Source: Thermoanaerobaculia bacterium (GTDB taxonomy: Bacteria > Acidobacteriota > Thermoanaerobaculia > Multivoradales > Multivoraceae). Taken from it: a stretch of 64,000 nt of DNA. The notes below the pieces were generated by a model that searched no databases, had not been told where the DNA came from, and was given only the letters and a program-made list of their open reading frames with translations. Made by a program: the position numbers and the translations under genes. Within the stretch, counting starts at the first letter, position 1; every line of letters starts with the position of its first letter. Below are positions 19,898 to 30,212 of this stretch, in pieces. The stretch lies in contig JAJEHN010000036.1 in NCBI GenBank assembly GCA_022823665.1, positions 1 to 64,000 on the forward strand. The letters are read 5' to 3'.

Positions 19898-20392
19898 TCA
19901 GCTCACGATCCGGTTCGGGTTCATGCCCGAGCAGCCGTCGTGTCTCGCTGCCGTCGAGCAGCGGCCCGTGTAGCAGGAGTCGCCGGCGAATCCCTGCGGC
20001 CGCACGTTCGCGATCCAGCGTTCGACGTTCGCCTGCACTTCGGCCGCGGTCTGGCCGTGCTCAGTGATCAGGACCTTCGACAGGCCCCACCAGGCCCGCC
20101 CCAGGTTGCACTGGCAGCAGCAGGTGTAGGCCGAGCGGTCACTGCAGCAGGGCGCCGGGATCGGGGTCAGCGCGGCGCGCTTGATCTCTTCCTGCGCCGC
20201 GGTCAGCTCGATCTCCGCGTCGTACGCGATCAACCGCTCCATCGGCAGCGAGAGCAGCGTGGCAACCGGGTCGTCGCTGACCGTGGCCGCGGCCGGGGAC
20301 GGCGGGTTGCCGCAACTCCAGACCGCCGGCGCGGCCAGGAGGACGGCGACGGTGGCTGCGAAACGGACGAGACGATCAGCACGGCGGCTCAT
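19898..20392 (-). CDS. Small exported cysteine-rich protein of unknown function
   Basis: 164 residues from ATG 20392. The N-terminus has a basic region and a hydrophobic stretch (RFAATVAVLLAAPAVWSC); Cys27 could be a lipoprotein acylation site, although AVWSC is a poor lipobox. The mature part holds nine further cysteines: C82, C83, C91, C92, C93, C95, C140, C145 and C154. They are grouped around YTCCCQCNLGRAWWGL and near the C-terminus, with a predicted helix AAEVQANVERWIANV between. I do not recognise a family. The cysteine clusters suggest metal binding or a disulfide core. It sits 53 bp upstream of one His-rich TonB receptor and 40 bp downstream of a CHAT-like gene, so it may be a periplasmic or outer-membrane partner of that uptake system. 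Confidence 0.75.
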   Translation of the reverse strand: MSRRADRLVRFAATVAVLLAAPAVWSCGNPPSPAAATVSDDPVATLLSLPMERLIAYDAEIELTAAQEEIKRAALTPIPAPCCSDRSAYTCCCQCNLGRAWWGLSKVLITEHGQTAAEVQANVERWIANVRPQGFAGDSCYTGRCSTAARHDGCSGMNPNRIVS

Positions 20393-20432
20393 GGCGCGCG
20401 ATCTTATCCCCGATTGACCAGTCGCGTTCGGT

Positions 20433-21686
20433 TCAACCGCAGTCGTCGGCCGAACCCCGATAGGCACGGTAGCCCGCCCAGAAGTACGGATGGGAGGCGT
20501 CGAACTCCACCGGTTCCCGTTCTCCTCCCTGATCGAAGACGAGGGGATCGGCCAGCAGCCGGAGTTGCGCTTCCCGGAGCGCGGCGGCCGTTTGCGTTCC
20601 CTCAGCGACGCGGTTGTAGAAGGCGGCGAACAGGTGGGTGGCGGATTCGTCGACGACAGGCCACAGCGACGCGACGACGGAACTCGCACCGGCGGCGCCG
20701 AAGGCTTCGACGAACGGACCGGGGCCGATGCCGTGGCCTCCGGTGTCCAGACCCGAGAGGACGACGAGCGATTCGCGTTCGAGCGTGAGTCTCGACTCCA
20801 ACTCGCCGGCCGTCACGGGAATGGCCTGTTCGTCATACCTGGCGGGGGAAAGGAGCAGTGCCGTACCGGCGGGGCGTTTGGGGTCCACGAGCGCCTCCAC
20901 GGCGACGTGCAGGAACTGGACGGCGTAGGTGTCAGTGGACTCCCAGAAGAGGGCCGGCGAAGCGGATTGACCGAAGCGGGCGATCACCGGCAGGCCCAGG
21001 GCATCGATCGTATTGGCCTGATTGCGGCGCGCGGCGTGCCGGCGCCAGGAGATGCCGCCGTCGCTCATCGAGGCGCCGAGGGGGCGTGCCGGCGGGCGGT
21101 AGACGGCGTCCGCAAGCGCCAGCGCGACAGGCCGTTCACTGGGCGAGTCGGCGGTGGTGCCCGCGCCCAGCGCCGGGTCGATCCAGCACAGAGTCCGGGT
21201 TTCGACCAGGAAGCGGCCCCGGGAATCGAGCGAGCGAGGCGCCCGGATGGCGCCGAACGGCAGGTCGCTCAGCGGTCCGGTGGCGGAAACGCCGAGCCGG
21301 GAGGCGTTTCCGATCTGGTCGGCGGCCCGTGCGAGCAGAAGCTCGCCCAGCTCGTCTCCGAGGCGAACGATCCGACCGAGAGAAGCCGGTGGGCGAAGCA
21401 ACGCGAGCTCGCGGATTTCCGCGACGAGAGGCTGCAGGTCTTCGGCGGTCGTGTCCAGGGTCAGCGTTGTGGGCGCCGCGCCGGCCGGACCCGGAACGAC
21501 GGTCAGGCGCACCGGGCGACCGGGCGAGGCGTCGTAGATCAGGGTCGCGACGCCGGCGACGGTAGGCCGGAAGTGCTCGGGGAGTGGCGTCCCGTCTCCG
21601 CCTTTCTGCGCCCATGCGGCCGGTCCGCCAAGAACCAGAAGACCCAGCATCCAGGCTCGCCGGCGTACCCGGTTTCGGCCTCGCAA
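20433..21686 (-). CDS. CHAT-domain protein lacking both catalytic residues (pseudo-protease)
   Basis: I place the start at TTG 21684-21686, 4 nt after the upstream receptor's stop. This gives 417 residues and a complete signal peptide with a basic N-region (RGRNRVRRRAWMLGLLVLGG, cut near AWAQ); ATG 21650 is an alternative that loses the charged region. The C-terminal half follows the CHAT (caspase HetF associated with TPRs) pattern: FLHVAVEALVDP, VVLSGLDTGGHG, FGAAGASSVVASLWPVVDE, LREAQLRLL and HPYFWAGYRAY. In active CHAT proteases these positions read LHxATHG and LSACETG. Here the histidine is Glu264 and the cysteine is Leu313, so peptidase activity is unlikely. No TPRs are evident. An exported pseudo-CHAT between TonB receptors may be a scaffold or ligand-binding partner. 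Confidence 0.82.
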   Translation of the reverse strand: MRGRNRVRRRAWMLGLLVLGGPAAWAQKGGDGTPLPEHFRPTVAGVATLIYDASPGRPVRLTVVPGPAGAAPTTLTLDTTAEDLQPLVAEIRELALLRPPASLGRIVRLGDELGELLLARAADQIGNASRLGVSATGPLSDLPFGAIRAPRSLDSRGRFLVETRTLCWIDPALGAGTTADSPSERPVALALADAVYRPPARPLGASMSDGGISWRRHAARRNQANTIDALGLPVIARFGQSASPALFWESTDTYAVQFLHVAVEALVDPKRPAGTALLLSPARYDEQAIPVTAGELESRLTLERESLVVLSGLDTGGHGIGPGPFVEAFGAAGASSVVASLWPVVDESATHLFAAFYNRVAEGTQTAAALREAQLRLLADPLVFDQGGEREPVEFDASHPYFWAGYRAYRGSADDCG

Positions 21687-21690
21687 CGTC

Positions 21691-24600
21691 CTAGAACTCC
21701 AACCGCACGCCGAGGCTGAGGACCCGGCCCAGGGGATCGTGGGTCGAGGCGTCGTAGTTCGCCGGGCGGAAGATCGGCGGCGGATCCTCGTCGGAGACGT
21801 TGAGAATCGAGGCGAAGAGCGTGGCACGATCACCGGGTAGAACCCACGAGGCGTGGACGTCGTGGGTGGCGTGGGCGTCGACCGGGTAGTCGGCGCCCCA
21901 CGGTGGCGGCGCGTTCTGGAGGAAGGAGCCGGTGTAGTTCAGGTGCCAGCGGCCGGTGAACGGGCCGCGCGAGTAGCCTGCGAAGAGCCGGCCCTTGACT
22001 TCCGGGAGAGGCCGGGCGAGGGAGGTGTCGAAGTTCAGCCGGCCCTTCGCGTCGTACGTGTCGCCGAGTTCCCAGCCGTCGATCCGCCAGGACAGCGCGT
22101 ACGTGGCGGATGCGCCCACGCGGAGGCGGCCCCGCCCCGCATCGGCCTCGAAGTCGGCCCGGAAGTCGATGCCGTCGGTCTCGATGTCCGGCCCGTTGAC
22201 GATCCGCACCGACACGGAGTCGAGATTCTCGATCGTCGGTACGCCGCCGCTGATCGTCAACGCGTCGAACCAGGGTGAGCCGGGGTCGCACAGGGGATGG
22301 TCGGCGGGCGGGCAGGCGAGACCGATCAGGGTGGCGAAGGGCTGGATGACCAGTGGATCGCTGAAGTCGTAGCGCCAGTAGTCCAGCGTGACGAAGAGCC
22401 CGCTGCCGGCGCCGGCCAGTCCGCTCCGCTCGAAGACCAGGCCGGCATTGAACGTCGTCGCCGACTCCGGGTCGAGCGCGGGATCGCCATGGATCCGGAC
22501 CGGCTTCGCCGTGCCGATCGGACCGACGTCTTCGCGCGACGTCTCGGCGATACCGGAGACCGTCTGGTTGAGCGTCGGGCCGCGGAACGTGGTCCCCAGC
22601 GAACCGCGCAGCGCCAGCGCTTCGGTTGCCTGCCAGCGCAGCGCGACCTTCGGATCGAGGCTCGATCCGACGTCTCCGCCGTAGTCTTCGAAGCGCAGCG
22701 AGATCTGGCTGTCGAGCGAGGAGGCCAGCGGCAGCGACAGTTCGCCGAAGACGGACCCGATGCCGCGGTCTGCTTCAGTCGAGAAGCCGGGCGGCAGGTA
22801 GACGAACAGGCCGTCCGGGTTGTCGCAGGAGGTGATCTCCGGGCCGCCCGGGCAGGGATAGATCCCTATGTCGTGGAGCGCACCGCCGCGGGGCGGCGCG
22901 GCGTCGACCGAGTAGGGCGTCAGTTCGTAGGTCTCGCCGCGCCACTGGACGCCGGCCGCGTACTCCGCCGCGCCTCCGGGAAGATCCCACCCAAGGAGAC
23001 CGCTGGCCACGGCTTCCAGGACGAGAAGGGTCGTTTCGCCGCGAGTCCCCAGGGTCGTCGTCAGGTAGTCGAACAGGTCGCCGTTGTCGAACGCCGGGTC
23101 GTAGTCGGGGTTCGTGACGCCGGGCACGGCGGGATGGGGCCTGATCGAGTTGGAGAAGGGAATCCAGTACCTGCAGTCGCCCAGGCCGGCATGCCGGCGC
23201 AGCGTCTCGGGCGAGAAGCTCAGATTGCCGTCGCCGTCGTACTCGTTCGGCGCCTGGTCCTCGCAGGCGAGGCCGCCAAGCCCCGCCAGGGCACGCCGCA
23301 GGCGGTAGTCGAGGACGTCGCCGTCCTCGAGCTTGCGCTCCGCGGCCGACCACGAGGCGCGGAACGCCCACAGGGTCTCGCCGGTCACTCCCTCGAAGTC
23401 GAAGGCGATCCGTTCGGTCTCGGACTCGCGGAGGTAGCTGCGCAGCGGTCCCTCCTGGCCGAACGTCCGGCCGCGAATCCAGGCCACCTCCTGCCAGGCG
23501 GGATCGATGCCGGCGGCGTCCTGGCCGGCGCCGTCGCCGCGCCACAGGCAGTAGGGCGCGTCGCAGAAGGCGTAGGCCCCGTAGAGTTCCGGGTACCGCC
23601 TGGCCATGTCGATCAGGCCCGGGTTGTTCGCCCGCACCGAACGGCTCGTGTCCATGACCTTCGTCGGCGGATAGGACGGCGAGGTGAACCAGGACGGCAC
23701 CTCGCTGCGGGCGAGCAGGACCTCGGCCCCCAGGTGCCAGCCGCCCTCGGTGTCCCAGGAGGCTTCGGTGAACCACTGCCCGCGGCGGGTGTCCTGCACC
23801 AGGTTGTCGAATGCCGTGTACTGGTAGCGGCATAGCGGACTGCCGGGACTGCTGGCCGCGCCGCCGACGCGCTCGCAGTTCGGGTCCCGGATCCCGGGGT
23901 CGCCGGAGAGCGGATAGAACGTCGCCGGCCGGCCGGTTCCCGACCAGCCGCCGCGCGGGTTGTCGGCATAGGGGGTGAGCGCCCAGTCCCGGTCGAGGAA
24001 GCGGATGGGGCTGCGCCGCGCGAGGCTGAGCGAACTGACCGCATGGCCCCGGCCGGCTGCGAAGGGCCGGCCGCCGATCAGGCCGAGTTCGCCGTCGCCG
24101 TCCGAGCCGTCGATCACGCTGTGCCTGCCTTCGAACGAGAAGCCGTCGAAGTGGCTGCGGGTGATCACGTTCATCACGCCGGCGATCGCGTCCGAGCCGT
24201 AGGTCGCGGCGCCGCCGTCGCGCAGGAACTCGACGCGCTCGACGGCGACCATGGGCAGGACGTTCGTGTCGACCATGAGCTGCGCCTGGTCGGGGATCGC
24301 CCCCGGCGACCAGGTGATCCGGTCGCCGTTCAGGAGGACGAGGGAGCGGCTCGCGCCGAGACCGCGCAGGTTCAGGCTCGAGCGGTCCGCGCCGGCGCGC
24401 ACGCCGAACTGCTCGGATCCGAGATCCGCGCCGAGACTGATCGGGAGGTTGCGGATGAGATCGAGCACGCTGGGCGATCCCTCCGCCTCCAGGTCGTCGC
24501 GCGTCAGGACGGAGACCGGCTGCGCCGCGTCCTCGGGAGTGCCGGGAATCCACGAGCCGGTGACCGTGACGGTGTGGCTGAAGGTCTCGATGTCGTGGTC

Positions 24601-24750
24601 GTGGTGCTCGTGGTCGTGGTCGGCCCCGGTCGCCTCGCCGTGGTCGTGTTCGCCGGCCGGCGCCGGGCTGTCCTCCTGAGTCACTCCGGGCGCCGCACAG
24701 AGAAGGATGAGCGCCGCCGCCAGGCGGAACGGGCGGGATGCCATCGACAT
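21691..24750 (-). CDS. TonB-dependent outer-membrane receptor with His-rich N-terminus (paralogue)
   Basis: 1,019 residues with the same architecture as the receptor at 16752-19844: signal peptide (AAALILLCAAPGVTQ), His/Asp-rich segment with histidines at 35, 37, 45, 47, 49, 50, 52 and 59, plug (HTVTVTGSWIPGTPEDAAQP, VEFLRDGGAATYGSDAIAGV) and a barrel ending GVRLEF. Identity with the paralogue is high along the whole length, including the extracellular loops with paired cysteines. It is the first gene of the four-gene run; the pseudo-CHAT gene starts 4 nt after its stop. It diverges from the enoyl-CoA hydratase gene across 44 bp, which must hold the operon promoter. The two receptors may recognise related ligands or variants of one ligand. 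Confidence 0.93.
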   Translation of the reverse strand: MSMASRPFRLAAALILLCAAPGVTQEDSPAPAGEHDHGEATGADHDHEHHDHDIETFSHTVTVTGSWIPGTPEDAAQPVSVLTRDDLEAEGSPSVLDLIRNLPISLGADLGSEQFGVRAGADRSSLNLRGLGASRSLVLLNGDRITWSPGAIPDQAQLMVDTNVLPMVAVERVEFLRDGGAATYGSDAIAGVMNVITRSHFDGFSFEGRHSVIDGSDGDGELGLIGGRPFAAGRGHAVSSLSLARRSPIRFLDRDWALTPYADNPRGGWSGTGRPATFYPLSGDPGIRDPNCERVGGAASSPGSPLCRYQYTAFDNLVQDTRRGQWFTEASWDTEGGWHLGAEVLLARSEVPSWFTSPSYPPTKVMDTSRSVRANNPGLIDMARRYPELYGAYAFCDAPYCLWRGDGAGQDAAGIDPAWQEVAWIRGRTFGQEGPLRSYLRESETERIAFDFEGVTGETLWAFRASWSAAERKLEDGDVLDYRLRRALAGLGGLACEDQAPNEYDGDGNLSFSPETLRRHAGLGDCRYWIPFSNSIRPHPAVPGVTNPDYDPAFDNGDLFDYLTTTLGTRGETTLLVLEAVASGLLGWDLPGGAAEYAAGVQWRGETYELTPYSVDAAPPRGGALHDIGIYPCPGGPEITSCDNPDGLFVYLPPGFSTEADRGIGSVFGELSLPLASSLDSQISLRFEDYGGDVGSSLDPKVALRWQATEALALRGSLGTTFRGPTLNQTVSGIAETSREDVGPIGTAKPVRIHGDPALDPESATTFNAGLVFERSGLAGAGSGLFVTLDYWRYDFSDPLVIQPFATLIGLACPPADHPLCDPGSPWFDALTISGGVPTIENLDSVSVRIVNGPDIETDGIDFRADFEADAGRGRLRVGASATYALSWRIDGWELGDTYDAKGRLNFDTSLARPLPEVKGRLFAGYSRGPFTGRWHLNYTGSFLQNAPPPWGADYPVDAHATHDVHASWVLPGDRATLFASILNVSDEDPPPIFRPANYDASTHDPLGRVLSLGVRLEF

Positions 24751-24794
24751 GGCCGCGGAGCCTATCCGGCCGATCCGGGTACGATCCCGGGCCG

Positions 24795-25544
24795 ATGTCC
24801 AACGTTCGGCTCGATCTCGATGGCGACGTGGCGCGGATCACGCTGACGCGGCGCTCCAGGGCGAACGCGCTCGATTCCACGACCACGGCGGCGCTGCGCC
24901 AGGCGGTCCGGGAGTCGGCCGCGGCGAGTCCACGGGTACTGGTCATCTCCGGCGACGGCGTGTTCTGCGGCGGCGCCGACATCCGTGAGATGGAGGATCT
25001 CGACGCGGTCTCCGCGGAGCACTTCATCCGCGGTCTGCACCGGGCCTTCCTGGGGATCCGCGAGCACCCGGCGCCCGTCGTTGCCGAGGTCCGCGGAGCG
25101 GCCCTGGGCGCGGGCCTGGAGCTCCTCGTCTCTTGCGACCTGTCGGTTGCCGCCGACGACGCGATCTTCGGGATGCCGGAACCCCACGTTGGGCTGCCCT
25201 CGGTCATCGAGGCGGCCCTGCTGCCTCACGTTGTCGGCCTCGTCCGGGCCCGGGAACTGCTGCTCCTGGGCGATCCGATCGACGCCGCCGAAGCGGCGCG
25301 CATCGGCCTGGTCGGCCAGGTCGTTCCGGCCGCGGACCTGGAGACGGCGGTGAGCGCCAAAGTCGAACGGCTGCTGCGGCTCAGCCCCGAGGCGCTCGCG
25401 CTGCAGAAGCGCCTGATCGGCCGCTGGCTCAACCTGCCGCTGGACCAGGCCGTGGAGGCCGGGGTCTCCGCGTTCAGGGCCGCCTATGGCACGGACGGTC
25501 CGAAGAGGGAGATGGAGAAGTTCTGGCGGAAGCGCCGGGCCTGA
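24795..25544 (+). CDS. Enoyl-CoA hydratase/isomerase family protein
   Basis: 249 residues from ATG 24795; upstream in-frame starts would run into the divergent receptor gene. It shows the crotonase-fold signatures ISGDGVFCGGADI (first oxyanion-hole loop), VAEVRGAALGAGLELLVSCD (second loop) and FGMPEPHVGLPS. Family members hydrate 2-enoyl-CoA or isomerise the double bond in beta-oxidation and related pathways. The exact activity is not fixed by the motifs I can see. The gene stands alone on the plus strand; its stop is two bases from the end of the convergent GST gene. Confidence 0.88.
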   Translation: MSNVRLDLDGDVARITLTRRSRANALDSTTTAALRQAVRESAAASPRVLVISGDGVFCGGADIREMEDLDAVSAEHFIRGLHRAFLGIREHPAPVVAEVRGAALGAGLELLVSCDLSVAADDAIFGMPEPHVGLPSVIEAALLPHVVGLVRARELLLLGDPIDAAEAARIGLVGQVVPAADLETAVSAKVERLLRLSPEALALQKRLIGRWLNLPLDQAVEAGVSAFRAAYGTDGPKREMEKFWRKRRA

Positions 25545-25545
25545 G

Positions 25546-26544
25546 TCAGGCGGCCAGCCACCGCAGGCAGCCGGTCGATTCCAGAACCGCGTCGATCTCG
25601 CCGCGCTCGGAGAGTTCGCCGTACTTGCCGCGCAGTGCCGCCAGCGACCTGGCATGGTACTTCTGCGGCTTCTGGTTCCACTCTCCGCTGCCGAGGGTGA
25701 CCGAGAACTCCTCCTGCCCGCCCGCGATCGCCCCGGCGTTGGCGACGCTCCAGGGCAGGAAGATCGCGCCCACCTGCTGCTGGAGCAGGGGCGTCAGGGT
25801 GGGCGCCAGGGACGCCCAGTCCTCGAACTCGCCATTCGCCGTCGGATCGACCAGGCGCTTCACCCAGGCGACGGTGCGGGGCGCCCGCTCCTCGAGCAGC
25901 GAGTTGGGGGTCGGATCGGTCCAGGCCTGGTGCATCTGGAATCCGATGCCGAAGTCGCCGAACGCGGGCCGGTCGCCGAACAGGTAGTCGCGACCGTCGA
26001 GGTGGGCCTCGATCAGGTCGACCGCGTCGAGGAACGACTGCTCGATCTGGGGCGCCGTCTGCTCGTTCGAGCCGACGAACCAGACCCGCGGCACCATCCG
26101 CTCCCGCACCTGGGCGGTCATCGCCTGGAGCGTCTCTTTGTCGGCGGCGGGGTTCATGCCCTGGGCGATGCGGCGGGCGCCGGATTCCTGGTCGGCGGGC
26201 CGGGCCCAGCGGTAGTGGAACATCCACTTGTTGCCCCACTCGTCGCCGAACTCCTCGAGCAGGACGGAAACGAAGGCAGCCGTGGGATCCGGCGGGTGGA
26301 TGGAGGGCTCCGGGTACTCCGCCTCCATCGCCTCGATGATCGGCGTCGAGTCCTGCATGCCGCGGTCGTCCGGCGTGACGACGAGGGGCACCAGGGGCAG
26401 CCTGGCGTAGCGCCGGAACTCGTCCTGGTTGGCGGGGCTCCGGTGGATCCACTCGTGGGGGATTCCCTTGTAGCGGAAGTAGGAACGCACCTTGATGGAG
26501 TAGGGCGAGAGATCGCCGCCGAAGATTCGGTAGGGTCGGGCCAT
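25546..26544 (-). CDS. Glutathione S-transferase family protein
   Basis: 332 residues. The N-terminal thioredoxin-like domain starts YRIFGGDLSPYSIKVRSYFR and has the cis-proline region LPLVPLVVTPD and the gamma-glutamyl contact QDSTPIIEAME. The C-terminal helical domain includes AVDLIEAHLDGRDYLFGDRP and AFGDFGIGFQMHQAW. It is longer than a standard GST (about 220 residues), like the extended GST-like proteins found in bacterial aromatic and lipid degradation. It may conjugate or isomerise an electrophilic metabolite using glutathione; the substrate is unknown. It is divergently transcribed from recQ across 70 bp. Confidence 0.85.
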   Translation of the reverse strand: MARPYRIFGGDLSPYSIKVRSYFRYKGIPHEWIHRSPANQDEFRRYARLPLVPLVVTPDDRGMQDSTPIIEAMEAEYPEPSIHPPDPTAAFVSVLLEEFGDEWGNKWMFHYRWARPADQESGARRIAQGMNPAADKETLQAMTAQVRERMVPRVWFVGSNEQTAPQIEQSFLDAVDLIEAHLDGRDYLFGDRPAFGDFGIGFQMHQAWTDPTPNSLLEERAPRTVAWVKRLVDPTANGEFEDWASLAPTLTPLLQQQVGAIFLPWSVANAGAIAGGQEEFSVTLGSGEWNQKPQKYHARSLAALRGKYGELSERGEIDAVLESTGCLRWLAA

Positions 26545-26614
26545 TGGCGGAAGCCTCCTGGAGGGGAGTCGTTGTCAGACGAAGGAGGCTGATCCTAGGA
26601 GGATTCTCGACCTC

Positions 26615-28645
26615 GTGGCAACGGCTCTCGATCTGAAGCAGCGCCTGCGGAGCGCATTCGGCCACTCCGCCTTCCGGCCGCACCAGGAGGAAGTGTGCCG
26701 TCGGACGGCGGAGGGCGCCGACGGACTGGTCGTCATGCCGACCGGCGCCGGCAAGTCGCTCTGCTACCAGCTTCCGGGCCTGTTGCGGGGCGGCCCGACC
26801 CTCGTCTTCTCGCCGCTCATCGCCCTGATGGAGGACCAGACGGCGAAACTGCGTGAGCTGGGCCTGCGCGCCGAACGGATCCACTCGGGTCGTCCCCGGA
26901 GCGAGTCCCGCCAGGCCTGCAGGCTCTACCGCGACGGCGAAGTGGACTTCCTGTTCATCGCTCCCGAGCGCCTCGGCGTACCCGGCTTCATCGAGTTCCT
27001 CGAGCGTTGCCGGCCGGCCCTGATCGCGGTCGACGAAGCGCACTGCATTTCGCAGTGGGGTCACGACTTCAGGCCCGACTACCGGCTTCTCGGCCGGCGC
27101 CTGCCGCGCCTGCGTCCGGCGCCGGTGCTCGCCCTGACCGCGACCGCGACGCCGCGCATCCAGGACGACATCGCGGCGCAGCTCGACCTGGAGGGCGACC
27201 AACGCTACATCTACGGCTTTCGGCGCGAGAACCTGGCGGTCGAGGTGGTCCAGAAACGGCCCGGGGCACGCGCCGCGGTGGTCAGGGAAGTGCTGGGAGA
27301 GGAGGGCCGGCGGCCGGCGATCGTTTACGCGCCGACGCGCAAGGAGACCGAGGCGCTCTCGGCGCGCCTCGACGAGGACTTCCCGACCGCCGCCTACCAC
27401 GCCGGGCTGCAGACGACCCAGCGGGACGAGGTACAGGGCGCGTTCCTCGGCGGCGACATCGACGTCGTGGTCGCGACCACGGCATTCGGCATGGGGATCG
27501 ACAAGCCGGACATCCGCACGGTTGTCCACACGGCGCTGCCGGCGACCGTCGAGGGCTACTACCAGGAGATCGGCCGTGCCGGCCGCGACGGTGAATCCGC
27601 GCGAGCGCTGCTGCTGTACTCCTGGGCGGATCGCCGGACCCAGGAGTTCCTGCACAAGCTCTCCTACCCCGAGGTCGAGGTCGTCTCGGGCCTCTTCGGG
27701 GCGCTCGGCGCCGAGCCGCGCGAGCAGGCCGATCTGCGGCGCCGGCTCGGACTCGCGGAAGAGACGTTCGAGGCGGCGCTCGACCAGTTGCGCATTCACG
27801 GCGGCGCCGTGGTCGGCGGCGGCTACCGCGTGCGCCGGGGCGACGACTCGTGGATTCGCTCCTACCGCGTCCAGCGGCAGCTCCGGCTGGATCAGATCGA
27901 CGAGATGACCCGCTTCGCCGACCACCGGGGCTGCCGGATGCTGCGCCTGGTGCGGCACTTCGGCGACCGCGCGGACAGCGGCGAGCGCTGCGGCCTCTGC
28001 GACGTCTGCTTGCCCGAAGCGTGTCTCGTGCGGCGCTTCCGGACGCCCCTGGCCGAGGAGGTCCAGGCGATGCAGACCGTCGTGTCGATGCTCCGGCGGC
28101 GCGACGGCCTGAGCACGGGCAGGCTGTTCCGGGAGTTCCACGCCGTTCATGGCTCCTACGATCGGGGCGCGTTCGAGGATCTGCTCGGCGCGCTGGGCCA
28201 GGCGCGTGTGGTGTTCGTGGAGGACGCGTCATTCGAGAAGGCGGGCGAGACGATCCGCTATCAGCGGGCCGGCCTGACCCCGAGCGGGCGCCGCCGGGGC
28301 GTGGACCTGGCGGAGCAGGTGCTGCTGCCGGACGACCCGCCCGACGAACCGCGGGCGAGTCGCCGGCGCCGCTCCGCGGCGGCGCCGATCGAGATCTCCG
28401 AGGCCGACGCGGATCCGGCACTCGTCGAGCAGCTCCGCGAGTGGCGGGGGAAGGTCGCGCGCGAGAAGCGGCTGCCGGCCTACACGGTGCTGCACAACCG
28501 GACGATCGTCGCCGTCGCGGCCGCGAAGCCGGGCGACCGCGACCAGTTGCTCAGGGTGCCCGGCATCGGCCCGACGACGGTGAAGCGCTACGGCAGCGCC
28601 CTCCTGCGGATCGTGGCGGCGGCGGGGAAGGCGGATCCGAAGTGA
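26615..28645 (+). CDS. recQ: ATP-dependent DNA helicase RecQ
   Basis: 676 residues from GTG 26615, preceded by TAGGAGGA. SF2 helicase core: Walker A MPTGAGKSLCYQL (about 41-53), DEAHCISQWGHDF (140-152), TATATPRIQDDI, then the RecQ signatures VATTAFGMGIDKPDIRTVVH and QEIGRAGRDG. A zinc-binding region with the cysteines of CRMLRLVRHFGD and CGLCDVC follows, then a winged-helix region and a C-terminal HRDC domain (about 598-672, ending VPGIGPTTVKRYGSALLRIV). It unwinds recombination and stalled-fork intermediates. Its length is slightly above E. coli RecQ (609). A peptide transporter gene follows after 13 bp. Confidence 0.95.
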   Translation: MATALDLKQRLRSAFGHSAFRPHQEEVCRRTAEGADGLVVMPTGAGKSLCYQLPGLLRGGPTLVFSPLIALMEDQTAKLRELGLRAERIHSGRPRSESRQACRLYRDGEVDFLFIAPERLGVPGFIEFLERCRPALIAVDEAHCISQWGHDFRPDYRLLGRRLPRLRPAPVLALTATATPRIQDDIAAQLDLEGDQRYIYGFRRENLAVEVVQKRPGARAAVVREVLGEEGRRPAIVYAPTRKETEALSARLDEDFPTAAYHAGLQTTQRDEVQGAFLGGDIDVVVATTAFGMGIDKPDIRTVVHTALPATVEGYYQEIGRAGRDGESARALLLYSWADRRTQEFLHKLSYPEVEVVSGLFGALGAEPREQADLRRRLGLAEETFEAALDQLRIHGGAVVGGGYRVRRGDDSWIRSYRVQRQLRLDQIDEMTRFADHRGCRMLRLVRHFGDRADSGERCGLCDVCLPEACLVRRFRTPLAEEVQAMQTVVSMLRRRDGLSTGRLFREFHAVHGSYDRGAFEDLLGALGQARVVFVEDASFEKAGETIRYQRAGLTPSGRRRGVDLAEQVLLPDDPPDEPRASRRRRSAAAPIEISEADADPALVEQLREWRGKVAREKRLPAYTVLHNRTIVAVAAAKPGDRDQLLRVPGIGPTTVKRYGSALLRIVAAAGKADPK

Positions 28646-28658
28646 CACAATCCCGCTC

Positions 28659-30137
<1,479 letters not shown>

Positions 30138-30175
30138 GGAGCGGGCGGGCTCGCCGCTTCGCGGCATCGCCTGAG

Positions 30176-30202
30176 GCCGGCCAGAAGGCCGGCGCACCGA
30201 CA
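30176..30202 (-). repeat. REP-like palindrome, copy 1
   Basis: GCCGGCC-AGAA-GGCCGGC (30176-30193) forms a 7-bp GC stem with a 4-nt loop and is followed by GCACCGACA. The whole 27-bp unit recurs inverted at 34171-34197 with one mismatch, in the loop. It lies between the convergent ends of the transporter and acyl-CoA ligase genes, a typical location for REP elements, and could also act as a terminator. Confidence 0.75.
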
Positions 30203-30212
30203 TGCGGCGTGA

